From Sistotremastrum niveocremeum HHB9708 (taxonomy: Eukaryota > Basidiomycota > Agaricomycetes > Sistotremastrales > Sistotremastraceae), in the NCBI GenBank assembly GCA_001630475.1, contig KV419409.1, forward strand, positions 248,001 through 312,000: a DNA stretch of 64,000 nt. Direction: 5' to 3'. This document shows, piece after piece, positions 47,201 through 58,088 of the stretch. Within the stretch, counting starts at the first letter, position 1. Each line of letters opens with the position of its first letter. Both the position numbers and the translations under genes were made by a program. Below the pieces are notes generated by a model. The model ran no database searches. It had not been told where the DNA came from and saw only the letters and a program-made list of their open reading frames with translations.

Positions 47201-48184
47201 AAACTCCTACAAATCACAAATGTCAATGCCATGGCATTGCAGACGGCTGGTGCTCGTACCTGACGAATGATGTCCGATAGCGAATTGACATAGTAGAGAT
47301 GCCCTAGAGAGCCCTGATACTCTTTCGTCGTAACTGAACACAACTTCCGAAGCCGCTCCTTGATGAGTTTGATTTGGCGGACTGAGGGGACATCGAGGAC
47401 GTCATTGACCTCGAGAAGATAACCCATCAGTGCAGTCTCACTGTCAGAGATCACGCTCCGTCCTAGTGATGCCGTGACCGACATCGTACAAGCCTAATCC
47501 ATCAATATTAGCACAGAACTCGCACATCTCAGTGAGTGCGGCTTACCGCTCGACTGTCCCACGGCCACCATTCGGATTCTCCCACCTCATCAATGATCGT
47601 CGTTGGCTTGTGGGGTAAAGGCTGATGGACTGAAATTGTGTGTTTAAGACTCGAATCATGTATGAGATGCATGACATACCCTCGAATGGTCCCTCGGGTC
47701 GAGGGGGCTCGCTGTACCAGACTGATCCCAAATCCTCATTCTCGTCTCGCTGCCCCGCAAATTCCTCCTCTCCCTGATGCTCCTGATGACCATCCCATAC
47801 ACGGACACGGCCTGGAGATTGTTCTGGTGAACGATTCCGATGCTCCATCAAGCGATCAGCTTCCTCAGCGTCGCGTCGAGCGTTTTGAGCCTGTCTTTCG
47901 GCTAGGTTTTGGAGGAACCACTCGAGCCGATCTCGATGTCGCTGCGTCTCCTCGTGCTTGATCGCATGATTCTTCCTGCTGGCACTCCAAGTGTCGCAAT
48001 GAATGCATCGCCAGATGTTGGTGTCTGGGTCTTGATAGAAATCTGGTACTCGAGAATAAGGATTATGACAGAGCACGAAGGAGTCGAACGAACCTGTGGG
48101 TCTGGTGAACTCTTTATGAGTTTGAGAGGGCATGAGGGGCGAGGGGTGAAGGGACAAGTGTGCATTTCGTGCACCGATTGCCAT
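44227..48184 (-). CDS. DDE-transposase-like protein of a basidiomycete-expanded family
   Basis: A large multi-exon gene. The start at 48184 is the most upstream candidate; MPSQTHKEF at about 48130 is possible. An N-terminal zinc-finger-like unit (WRCIHCDTWSASRKNHAIKH) has a C-x2-C...H-x4-H pattern. A later exon pair gives EWWPWDSRA joined to ACTMSVTASLG. The core blocks are MVRPKLHFYPEETLGG, GSKWLKEIDRDLRTPMIRL, RRVLAFMMWLYCDDTSGNQS, NSFLFTAAGLPREEVHKQYN, HFLCTSNIAPPLEM, HIGLTGKCYCRRCYV, NPHTDTLVEILHVILLGILK and FATEGFESYNASIRAYSIHS. I recognise these as a family present in many copies in agaricomycete genomes and likely CACTA/Plavaka-type or KDZ-like transposases. The exact superfamily is uncertain. 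All exons keep frame, so the gene looks intact. The inverted repeats around it support a mobile origin. Confidence 0.7.
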
Positions 48185-48996
48185 TTATGCACAGAGGACC
48201 GAAGACAAGGCAGCTGAATGTAGTGAGACAATTGGGCGATGTTGGAGGTGAACGCGCATCTCTGACGCGATTTGTGCTTTCAGGTATGCAACCGAGATGT
48301 TGCTGGACATTGATATCCTCGAACGACGTGTTACGAGGGTTGCGGACGCGTTTAGCAGGACTCGTGCACGACATAGCAGACGTGGGTCTCGGAGATAGCC
48401 TTTCCAATATCCGAGGGCTCTTGACGCGACTTGGGCATTTGGGCGAGTCGACGGCATCTGCCGAAGTGAGCCTTTATTGAAAATTTAAACACTTTTGATT
48501 TCGAGGCGACCCAAAATGGTATATTTCATATCAAATAAATGGCCAGCGCGATAGATTGCATTGTGGAACACTCAGAACAATGGACGAGAAATGCCATTAG
48601 GCAGAAACAATCCGTCGAAAATGCCGTTAAGCTTGGGTCATGCAGGGATGTCTGGCCGTGTAGGTTCCCTTTTTACTCACATGTGTTTGTGGCCGGATCC
48701 TTGTGCGTTGTCACAAACGGCTTACATAAGGCTTGTTACGAGTGACTGACCCCTACCTTACATGTTATCCTAGTGTAGTATCCGGACTTCCCCGGATGAT
48801 CCTATCTTCAATTCCACTCTCATCTGGGATCATGATCATCATCGTGCACGGACCACTTCCGTATCGGGGATCGGCACCGGAAAGTTTTTGATAGTGAATC
48901 ATTCGACGGGGCAGTGGAACGACTGTCTGTAACCGTCACCCATCCACAAACTACTCACAAGGTCCAGGTAGACCTTCAATCGATTAGAAGCTTAGA
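48185..48996. other. Transposon right arm and eIF1A promoter
   Basis: Noncoding. It holds the transposase-like gene's promoter, the right inverted repeat, and after 48761 the proximal promoter and 5' leader of eIF1A. Confidence 0.5.
48735..48761 (-). repeat. Right terminal inverted repeat
   Basis: Exact reverse complement of 41146-41172. It lies about 550 bp upstream of the transposase-like start at 48184 and about 235 bp before the eIF1A start. Confidence 0.85.
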
Positions 48997-49714
48997 ATGC
49001 CTAAGGTATGTACCTACATTTCGTTGAAATGACCAGGGATTAATGATAGCTTTCTGGGAACTTGTAGAATAAGGGAAAGGTCGGAGCATCTTCCGTCATA
49101 ATCGACGAGAACAAGTCCTCATCATCATCTCAATATAGGGTGGTAAAAATCGGAGAAGAGGCAAGAACGAAAATGACGATGATAAGCGAGAACTCGTATT
49201 CAGAGAGGACGGCCAAGGTCAGTGCATTACAACATCCCATGGCATCGTTCTGACCGCAGCTCGCCATAGAATATGCCCAAGTGATTAAGATGTTGGGCAA
49301 TGGGCGGTTAGAAGCTCAGTGTTTCGACGGCGAGAAGAGATTAGCACACATTCGTGGAAAGATGAGGAAGAAGGTGCGTCATTTCGTTCCTTGTACCCTT
49401 CATATGATCGTCGATTGACGAGGCTGTGCAGGTCTGGATTAACCAGGGAGATATCGTTCTACTATCGCTACGAGAGTTCCAGGATGATAAAGCGGATGTG
49501 ATTGTCAAATACACTGCCGACGAGGCCAGAAGTCTCAAGGTCCGTATCTCTCTTCCATGTCGACTCAGCGTGGCAGATGCTGAGACTCTGATAGGCGTAT
49601 GGAGAGTTGCCAGAGAATGCTAAGATCAACGAGACGGACACCTTCGGCGAGGAAGACGGAGAATGCACGTTCGAGTTCGGAGACGAGGGTGAAGTGGACA
49701 TTGATGATATCTAA
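48997..49714 (+). CDS. TIF11: Translation initiation factor eIF1A
   Basis: eIF1A binds the 40S A site and, with eIF1, promotes scanning and start-codon choice. The first exon is only 9 bp (ATGCCTAAG, 48997-49005). The second is 12 bp (AATAAGGGAAAG, 49068-49079), giving MPKNKGK, and the third begins at 49139 with [12 protein letters not shown]. Later exons give [79 protein letters not shown] and [20 protein letters not shown]. The acidic tail ends [10 protein letters not shown] at 49714. The OB-fold core and both disordered tails match the eukaryotic factor throughout, about 145 residues. Six exons are needed and all splice borders are GT...AG. It lies directly beside the transposon-like segment yet appears intact. 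Confidence 0.95.
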
Positions 49715-50839
49715 CGAGTCAACTCTTTGCTATCATTCATGGTACGCACCCAGCTTTCATCCTCCCTTCTTTTATTGACAAACAGACCAGGTTCTGGTCG
49801 CATGTTTCATTCATTTGTTCATCAATCATCCATCTCGGTTTTCTCTCTCTTTTGTGCTATACTGCGATTCCTTCCTTTCTGTTTTCAGTCTCCGGTCATT
49901 GTACAATGTGTAATGACACTCATGCCTTTATTCCTTTAATAGATCGGTCATAGACCGGACGATCAGTCAATCCTATTGGACAGTCCGACCTCGACTGGCG
50001 AAGAGAACAGCCACCGTGATGGATGCATGACTCGAAGTCGACGATATCATACGACCATTCTTTTGGTTCCTATTCCAGCTCTGTCCCCAGTGCGCCTCTG
50101 TCTGTCGGTCCTCGTTCCGAAAGTGAGGAGTCTGCTGGGTCGACTGAAGGTTGATTGTGCCAGAAACTGCGTGAGAGCCCTCATATCAGTTCGACTCAAA
50201 TCAAGTGACGATTCGTGAACTGCTTGATATGTGCATCTTTGCGGGGTCTCTATTTGGACTCTTTCGTGATGAAACAATGGAAGAAAACGAGGCTTGGATC
50301 CAGCGATAATGTTTTTCTTCATGGCCACATATAGTTGCAATAGTATTACGTAACGTACTACGTTGTCCCAATTTGTCAAGTTCATCGGAATCCCCGGAAG
50401 CAATTTTGACGTGGTCAACGTCAACGACCGTCACGCTTTATTCTAATACTCTTGCAACTGATAACTAATCGAGTTTTGCCGACAAAACGGAATCCTGTGT
50501 GGGGAATAGCATCTCACCAGGAATCAATACAGGCGCATCTGCTTCCACAACGTCTGCTGCAGCGGGATGACAGATGATCACAGGACAAGTCTCCGAGTCA
50601 GTCTTGTGAAAGGCTGCGGACGTGTCGTACATGTACGTACAGAACCAGCTTTGACCTCCTGCCAGTGATACATGACCCTTGAAGGGTGGCCCGTGATGCT
50701 TTTTGATTACAGGTGGCACGTGTTGTAATCTCCATTTGAGTGTCCTTGCGGAATGGCCTCGGGAGCAGATAAAGGCGTCTTATAAGTCGGTCGCATTGTT
50801 CTGATATCGTTCTGATCCCCTGCAATACGTGGCAAAGCT
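49715..50839. other. Stretch with no supported gene
   Basis: About 1.1 kb between eIF1A and the first CBM1 gene. Only short open frames without signature; the last part is the promoter of the CBM1 gene (CTTATAAGTC at about 50778). Confidence 0.45.
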
Positions 50840-51463
50840 ATGGTTCTCATCATTCCGTCTTATGGCCTGCTCGCAGCATTGTGGCTCTCATGTTCTGGGC
50901 CTGTCTTCGCTGTATGTGTGGAACGACAACGATCTCATTAGTCTACTGACCAAATATCTGTTGTTTGTTGACCAAATCGCTTAGGTCAGTCGAAGACTCA
51001 TTCCCCACACTGTTGTCTCACATAGCTTCTTAGACCGCGAAAATGGAAGCACGTCAGGTGACTGCAACTTGCATCTGGCCTTCCCAATCGACAGGCACAG
51101 GGGGTCGAACAAGTATTCTCGCCACGGCAAACATCGCATCCAGTCCAAGAACAGTTACTATCAGTACACAGACGGTATCAACGCACTTGGGATCGCGTGA
51201 TACTCCCACCACGACTGCCACTCTGCCATTCTGTACTCCTCCGCCAGCTCCTCAAACGCACTACGGGCAGTGCGGTTCGTATTCTATTTTTATTCGTATA
51301 TTTTGAGGCCCTGATCTTTCCGTCAAGGCGGACAAGGTTATGCCGGAGCTACCGTCTGCACCTCAACCTTCACTTGCTCGCCCATAGCCCCCACTTATTA
51401 TTCCCAGGTAATAATTGAGCTTATATTTGCGCTTAGCTGACCATAAACCTTCAGTGCTTGTAA
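50840..51463 (+). CDS. Secreted CBM1 protein A (cellulose-binding module without catalytic domain)
   Basis: The start at 50840 gives MVLIIPSYGLLAALWLSCSG, a signal peptide. A phase-0 intron leads to a Thr/Ser-rich linker (TATCIWPSQSTGTGG and later STQTVSTHLGSRDTPTTTAT). The C-terminal CBM1 follows: QTHYGQCG, an intron, then GQGYAGATVCTSTFTC and APTYYSQ, another intron, then a tiny last exon encoding CL. This gives the four cysteines and the aromatic/Gln face (Tyr, Tyr, Gln) that bind cellulose. The product is about 140 residues and holds no recognisable catalytic domain. It would act outside the cell on cellulose or a related polymer. Two more genes of this type lie near the right end and share the same two intron positions in the module. 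Confidence 0.82.
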
Positions 51464-51634
51464 ACACTTCACTCCGCTCGGAGCAGCTGCAGTTCTCGTG
51501 CAGAAGTCATGTTACGGAAGGCACCATCATGCCAATTCCTCCGCGTCAGAGTCGATGTTTGATCCAGTTATATTATACATACAGTCTCGCCATAAATGAG
51601 TTTTAGGAACGACTTGATAACGCACAAAAGGAAC

Positions 51635-53642
51635 TCATGAAAAGAAGTCGGTGATACCAGACCAATCTCGATTCCTCATCCGCCGAGATTTACGTGCCGG
51701 CTCTTGGTCATCATCATCCCGAAGCTCCTTAATCTCGTCCAGTGCGCTTTCCTTTATCTCTTTCTCCTCCTCCGCGAACTCTTTAGTCACCTCTTTCTTC
51801 ACAATGTGCGCCGTTTTACCGAGCAGTACCACAGGGTCAAGAACATCGGTACGGTTAAGACCTTTCGAGCCGCGGAGCAGGATCCATATGAACATGCCCA
51901 GGACGGCGAGGCCCACCAAACCGATGGATACAAACGAGATGAATAATTGTGAATGTGCTTGCCAACCGCTCTCTTCCCAACTATAGTCCAGAGTGAAGTT
52001 CCGAATGCATGGAGTGTTCGGAGCTGGAATAGGTTGAAAAGCTACATTTGAATCTCGTCGAGTTTCGGATGCCAGGGAGAGGGCAAAAAGTCGTCGAATG
52101 AACGACGCCTCCACATATCAACCATCAATAACACTGCGTCAACGCAAATTCGAGGATGACTGACCTCATACAAGATCACACCTTCCAGCATGTAGCTTAC
52201 TAGCGTCGGGACATCCGCGTCGGCTGAGATAATACTGAGGAACAAGGTTTGGAATGTGCCAAGGAAGTCGTTGCCAGTCTCCGTTTGACCTGTCAACAAA
52301 GCGGCAGATAATCCGCCTACGCTCTGCCCCGCAATATCAAAGGCGGGGGGGAGGTTGGGAGGAACCCCAGACGGGCCCCATTCAAACACTTCTCCTGTGT
52401 CGGGGCCCTGTTCCAGCTTGCCGTCGACGATGCGCGCAGTGATATGGCAGCTAAGGTTTCCAAAGGTTGGAACACCAGGAGGTGTAGATCCTAGTGTCAT
52501 GATGTACAATAGATTGTCGCCGGAATTGTCGACATTTGGCGATCCCGGGCAGTCAATCGCAGCCAAACCCGTGTCGCTGAACGGTAACGACCATTGTCTC
52601 GAGCTACCGTCTGGGCATGTCACAGTAGCTGTTGCGGTCGAAGAGAAGTCATCACTCGAAAGAGTGATCGGGACCGTGGACACGCTCTGGCAGGTCACGT
52701 TGGTGTCCAGCCCTTGCAACGAGATGTCTGAACGCGTGGATTCATTGAGCCATAAACCCGTGGTGTCCACAAAAGGTTCACTACCAGGGCCTTGGGGAAT
52801 CACTCCTCCGGTTCCATTAGCGAAGGGAACGGCACCGATGCCCCAGAGGATGGTTGGGGAAGCTGGTACTAGTACCCCGTCTTCAGGATCATTAGTGAGC
52901 TGAAAACGTATCAGCATAGAACGCATGGTGAGAGATGGCTCGTACCCCATTCAATGCGCTTGCTAACAGATCATTGAAATTATCGGTAGGGCATGTTGAG
53001 ACATCAATTCCGTCTATGGTCTAGATTGAAGAGATGAGCAATGGGTATGTAAATGGCGTTTGTTCTGACCTCCCAGCCACATATTGATGTCGAAACGTTA
53101 GCGTAGTGGCTCTGAAACCAGCTCGGACACTCCGAGTCTTGAGCTAGAAAATCGGGCTCCCAACCCTGAGTAGTTCGCAAGAAAGTGACTGGTAACGGCA
53201 CCAGCAATGTGGTATAGCCGGCTGAAAGCAAAGCAAGAACTGCCACTGCCAGCCAAGTGATCAACGTTTGTAGCCGCCTATTCTTCTTGACCAATGCTGT
53301 CCCTGTCTTCAATGCGGCGAAAAATACAACATCTGACTTCTTCATCTCGTCACCTAATTTGACGGCCGCAAACCACTCTACCACGGTAGAGAACAGTTGT
53401 TTGGCGAGCCAAGTCCACAAGGAGGAGACGACGGTGACCACGACGATCGTATACTGAGGGTTCTCGGTAGTCTTCTTGAAGACTAGAGGTGTTCCTCGGA
53501 TGAAAAGGTAGATGAGGAATGTGAATGGGAGCACAATGACCACAGCGTATTGCAGGGAGACGAACAATAATTTGAGGAAAAGATGGGAGGAAGGCTTAGG
53601 ACCCGGACGGGGTGTCTGTGCCTCAAGAGTTGACTCGCTCAT
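51635..53642 (-). CDS. Multi-pass membrane glycoprotein, paralogue B
   Basis: The start at 53642 gives MSESTLEAQTPRPGPKPSSH; an in-frame ATG at 53672 is an alternative. It has the same layout as the gene at 32725-35010. N-terminal membrane segments (LQYAVVIVLPFTFLIYLFI and TIVVVTVVSSLWTWLAKQLF) come first, then AVLALLSAGYTTLLVPLP. A large Cys-containing domain with N-glycosylation sites follows, including PDGSSRQWSLPFSDTG and LYIMTLGSTPPGV. The terminal membrane segment is FISFVSIGLVGLAVLGMFIW. The cytosolic tail is highly charged. It lacks about 45 N-terminal residues present in paralogue A. About four introns are inferred. No named family is recognised. Opposite orientation and 17 kb spacing point to an inverted or dispersed duplication. 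Confidence 0.73.
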
Positions 53643-54966
53643 GGCGTTCGAGGAGAGGTACAAACATGGCACAGAGATTTAAGTAGAGAAACAAAGGCGG
53701 TAGACTGTGCCTAGTACGGCTTTGCGCTCAAACCTCACTTGGAATAGATGATTTTCTCCTCAGAGGGTGAAATCAAGAATACAGCGGCAAATTGCCGCGG
53801 CCATGTAAGAGGATTCGTAACGGAACTTTCGAAGTTTGATCGGTGCTCAATCGTATCCGAGGTCCAGACATCTCGACCTCCGACGGTGAAATCTCTGACT
53901 TGAAGAGACAGTTATAACAGTGTTATCTGCCTCCAGTCTCGAGAATCTTAAACTGCCCTCACTGAATGACCGTACGCGTAGAGATTGATAGAGTCGAAAT
54001 CAGATGTGTACGGCAATGTATCCGACCAAGGCCGATTTCCGGCAGGACACACAAGGGATGCAGAGTCGGGAAGGGCTTTCGTTCCGTCTGGTGAAGCTCG
54101 GAGATGGCCCGAGTAGTGATGGAGTGGCATGGGCAGTTCAGAATTCTCCCGATTGCCACGTGAGCGATTCCGCATGGACATTTGGTTCCGCCAGGAACGA
54201 GCGCTTTGACAGCAAACACAACTCCGGAGCTTATATATATGGAACACCTTCCGTACATATAAAGCGATCTCACGGAAATCATTTTGTGAATTCCAAGCTG
54301 TCACAAATCCAACTGAGGACTCGGAAGCGTCTGCGACAGCGTCGGATCCTCGACTGAAAGCTTAGCGGAACTGGCACACCTCGACACAAAAACTTCCGTT
54401 CCTAGATCTAAAAATGGAGTCGGTAGCTTTTGTTGAAGGCTCTCGAGAGTGAAGGATCAACGGTTGAACCACTATGCTTTCTCTCGTTACCACTGGTTGC
54501 CCATGAAGCCATTCAAAGTTGAGAGATAGATCTAGGGGTAGTCATATTAAGTGCCTATTGGGATGCGGCATTGAAGGCAGAGCGATCACCAAGCAGCTAA
54601 TGCCGGTTGGTGCCTGGACCGTTATTGGCGTGCCATCTTAAGCGCTCGTATTAAGGCATCTGTAGCTCGTCTTTTAAGCTGTACAATGTGGGTGGTGCCT
54701 GTTGGCAGGTCAAATTAAGCGGTCCCATCTCACTCTTGATGTTTCTTCTCGGTCCTCTACACAAGCCGTGGTTCCTGTATAGATTTCTAAGAATAGCTGA
54801 AGGGTCATGTTTATGGTAAGTTGAGAATGGTACAGTCAAGGTACGTTTTGTTCAGGCTTAATAGTACAACCGCCACGCCTGGCCTGACAGAATACAGTTT
54901 AAGACGACCGGGTGAAAGACTTGCGCGACAGCGCACGATCATCCGCAGTTCGAATAACAGAAGGGT
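53643..54966. other. Stretch with no supported gene
   Basis: About 1.3 kb between two minus-strand genes. Overlapping open frames near 53948-54357 have no family signature. Confidence 0.45.
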
Positions 54967-57352
54967 TTAATCCACCCTAAATAGGTCTAAATCGGATATC
55001 TTAATCACGATAAAGCATCGCAGGACTGACCATATCATTTCTTTTGGAAGGTACTTGAGGTTCAGAGCGCGACGTTTGCGTCCTTCAATCCAATACGCTT
55101 CTGGAACGTAAGGTTGCTTTTTTCTCCGTGACTCGTTATGGCCAGGAGGCGTAACAAACTCATGATTTTCCATGCGATATTTGACAGACTTGTGGATGTA
55201 AAGTTTGTGGATTTCTGGGTTCGGAATTCGTCTGCCACGACCGAAGTTCGGTCGTCTTTCGCAGCATCAGTGACAAGTTCAGCTCGGAATTATTCAAGTC
55301 CAACACTCACAGATCGCCCATTCGAAACTGGCGTTGGTCATTGATAGATTTTGTCTTCAAGGGCCAAATTTCCAGAATCCACCAAGCCCATGCATGAACC
55401 AGTTGATCGAATTTTTTCTCGACTGCATCTTGCCATCTCCGCTCTTCCTGATCTCTCAATTTATATGTATTGTCATGCGTAAGGTGTACCGGGCTGTATG
55501 GCTCTTCTACCAGTTTGGGGTCCTGATGGTCAGAAGAATCTGGAATTCGTAAATTCAAGCCGATCAGGTGAAGCTGAGCGAGATCGAAGAGAATCCCTGT
55601 GTTCGTATTTATCGCTTCTTGAATCATCCAGCGCAGGGGAATCATGGCGAGATTGTTATCTTCATCGTTATCGACGCTGCCACCACCTACGTCGCCCTGG
55701 CATACGATGAGGTTTCCACTTTTCATGAGTCATAGATGAGGCGTACATGACATCCAGCAAACCAAACCTCCTTCACATCTGTTTTAAACGACCTCATTTT
55801 CTCTTTCACTTTGGCCACCGGATTCGGCTCTTTGCCTGCTATGGCATCGTCACGGGTTAGAGATCCGGTATAGCGATGGGCCGTGTTCGACTTTTCCATG
55901 TCTATTTCGTCCTCCGGGGGTTTGTGGAAATGGTTTACTTTGAATTTAACGCGACGCTCATCGAGAGCTAACGCATGCCTGAAGACTCTGAGAGCCTTAT
56001 TTGACCTAGCAAAAGGGAGTTCTTTGGACACAATGCCAACAGAGGCCACAGTGTCGAAGACTCCGATAAAGTCGACAATGACGTTATTTGAAAAGGCGGC
56101 CTTGAATTCGGATGCTCTCTTCATACCCCTCCGACTACCGTCGATATAGCATTTCCACGCAAAAGGTATTTGCTGGGTATTCCACGAAGGTAATAGTCCC
56201 ACACTGTGAACCATCCCCGCTAAGGCTCTGGCCGTGTAAGCTCCTCGAGAGAAGCCAAAGAGGCAGATCTTGTCGCCGACAGCGTAATTTTGCATTACTG
56301 CTTAAGGGATAAGAGCGAGTGTGGTATGAACAGCGAGATTCGCACAGAACTCATAGCCATCCTGAACCTGCAGGTTTGATGTTCATTACAGGTCGACTCG
56401 ACGAGTTGGAGAGGCAGACTCACATGCGTATGGAGATAACACGCTATTGCCGCATCGAGCTTTCCGTGGATACTTTAGAGTGGTCAGAAAATAAGGCGGT
56501 ACTGCAAAGCGCTGTTGAACGTACTATCTACCAATCGGACCATGAACATGATCGCTGGGCCTGAATGGCCGACGTTATGAGTGGACGAGTCGGATTATGA
56601 ACAACACCTACGCTGTATACGTTCCGACGCCAGTCTGATAATAGCACATCTGAAGTTTGGGGTCGTTCTTCTTAAGAAGTTGAAAGATCCGAACGATATT
56701 GGAATTCTGGATTGCAGGAGAACATTAGATAGTGAAGCAACAGCACTACACACGTCAACACAGCTCACATCATCATCGAACTGGTCTCCTGTGCCATCGA
56801 AGCATAGAACTAGAGTTCTAGCACGACTACCAGAGACGGGTGGCCAGTAAGTGAGGGGCCCGGGTGGCTTGAGATGCTCAGGCAGAACAGTATGAGACTC
56901 ATTGGCAGGCACAGCTGTAGTAGCTTCGGATGTGGTGGTTTGAGGGGATGGGGAGCCCTGGTGGACGACAGGAGAGGTCGATGTATCCCAACTTGAATTG
57001 GTCGTGATTTTGGTGCTAGGGATCGTAATTCTCTTTGAGATGCCTGTGTCTTCGACATCAAAATAGCCAACGACAGTCCTGTCTGATCCATTGCTCGCTC
57101 GACTTGAGTAATAGGGATCAGCACGCCGTTGACCGACTCGGACGCCATCGGTAATGAGCTACTCACCTCAGAGGATCGTCCCACAGTGCAGTTGAGCGTA
57201 CATCCGACTGCTGAACGAATGAAAGGTTACAGATAATGCGTCAGAGACTTCGACGTAGTGCTTACAGGTTCAAGATTGGTTGACAGGGCTGGCTCCTGAA
57301 GCGGCTGATACCCTGAGCCTCGACCTGCTCGACTTGTTCGACGCTGCAGCAT
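54967..57352 (-). CDS. DUF2235 alpha/beta-hydrolase, copy 3
   Basis: A predicted serine hydrolase with the same core as copies 1, 2 and 4. I place the start at 57352 (MLQRRTSRAGRGSGYQPLQE) because GSGYQPL matches the start region of copies 2 and 4; a further upstream exon cannot be excluded. A Thr/Ser-rich linker (KITTNSSWDTSTSP) leads to the core. LTYWPPV and LVLCFDGTGDQFDDD come first, then the nucleophile elbow GFSRGAYTARALAGMVHSVG, FIGVFDTVASVGI and RHALALDERR. The C-terminal region holds PLRWMIQEAI, ILFDLAQLHLIGL, RRIPNPEI and the end at 54967 after a GTCAGT...TAG intron (tail WVD). Its sequence is nearer to copy 1 (MVHSVGLLP) than to copies 2 and 4. No frame break was found. Confidence 0.82.
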
Positions 57353-58088
57353 ATCCAGCGGCCTGCGCTGGGCAAGATTGGCAAGTGGGAGAGGTGCTGT
57401 GAACTTGAATGGGGCTGATTCAGGGCCCTCTCCGGAATTTTCCTGGTGTTAGTCATTCTGGAGATATTGTGTGAGAGCGACCGAAGCTATTTGTGGGTGC
57501 AGGCAAATGGCAGGAGAGCGCCATCACTATTAATGTCGGGAATCAAATTGAAGGCCGCTTCCCACGCCCCATTGGGCCGTCGACTACCTGGTATAATACT
57601 GAGAGATACCGCTAGCACCGAAGTCTTGTAATTCATGAAGATCATTGATAGGCTCAGCCCTGCTTTAATCGGATTTTGTTCTCTTCATTCCGTGCATTGA
57701 ACTCGGAGAGTTGAAGATTGGCGCTCTGATAAGAGCATTCAAAGTGCCGCGAAGGTCTCATTTTTGATGCCGCTCAAACCCAGGTCACACAGGATTGAAT
57801 ACTAAGACGGCACCCCGAATCTTTCTGGTAAAAGTTCTTGCATTGCGCGTGCCACGGGACCTTCTCCTAAGAAACAAGGAACCTGAAGCTCGATTATGTG
57901 ATTTTATGTCAGAGAATGTTACGTATCCACCTGACTGATGGTTCAGGCAGACGTTGTTGAGTACAAAGGCAGATAGAGCGCCAGAGTCTAAGAGAGAACG
58001 TAGGACTTCCTCTCTAGGCCGCGTCGAAAAACCGAATCCTACCCATCCAAAACTCGACAGACAACATTGACTGTTAGTAGCACCACAG
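57353..58088. other. Intergenic stretch between CBM1 protein B and DUF2235 copy 3
   Basis: This probably holds the promoter of DUF2235 copy 3 and possibly an upstream exon of it: a frame of about 50 codons starts near 57633 on the minus strand. Nothing else recognised. Confidence 0.4.

Larger units (their letters stand above)
41146..48761. mobile_element. Transposon-like segment bounded by 27-bp perfect inverted repeats
   Basis: The sequence at 41146-41172 is the exact reverse complement of 48735-48761, 27 of 27 bases. The similarity continues inward imperfectly (CTAGCTTATGTAA versus CAAGCCTTATGTAA). A chance match of this length is negligible. The 7.6-kb segment holds two minus-strand genes: a DDE-transposase-like gene (44227-48184) and a gene of unknown function (41967-44134). 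No target-site duplication longer than two bases is visible beside the repeats, so either the boundaries are slightly off or the duplication has decayed. It sits between PEX13 (stop 45 bp away) and eIF1A (start about 235 bp away). An alternative is that the left repeat belongs to a separate insertion and the second gene is a host gene. Confidence 0.75.

Noticed and set aside
56810-57184. Alternative frame over the DUF2235 copy 3 linker.
   Set aside because: It does not lead into the conserved core; the Thr/Ser-rich frame with two introns does, and it parallels the linkers of copies 2 and 4.
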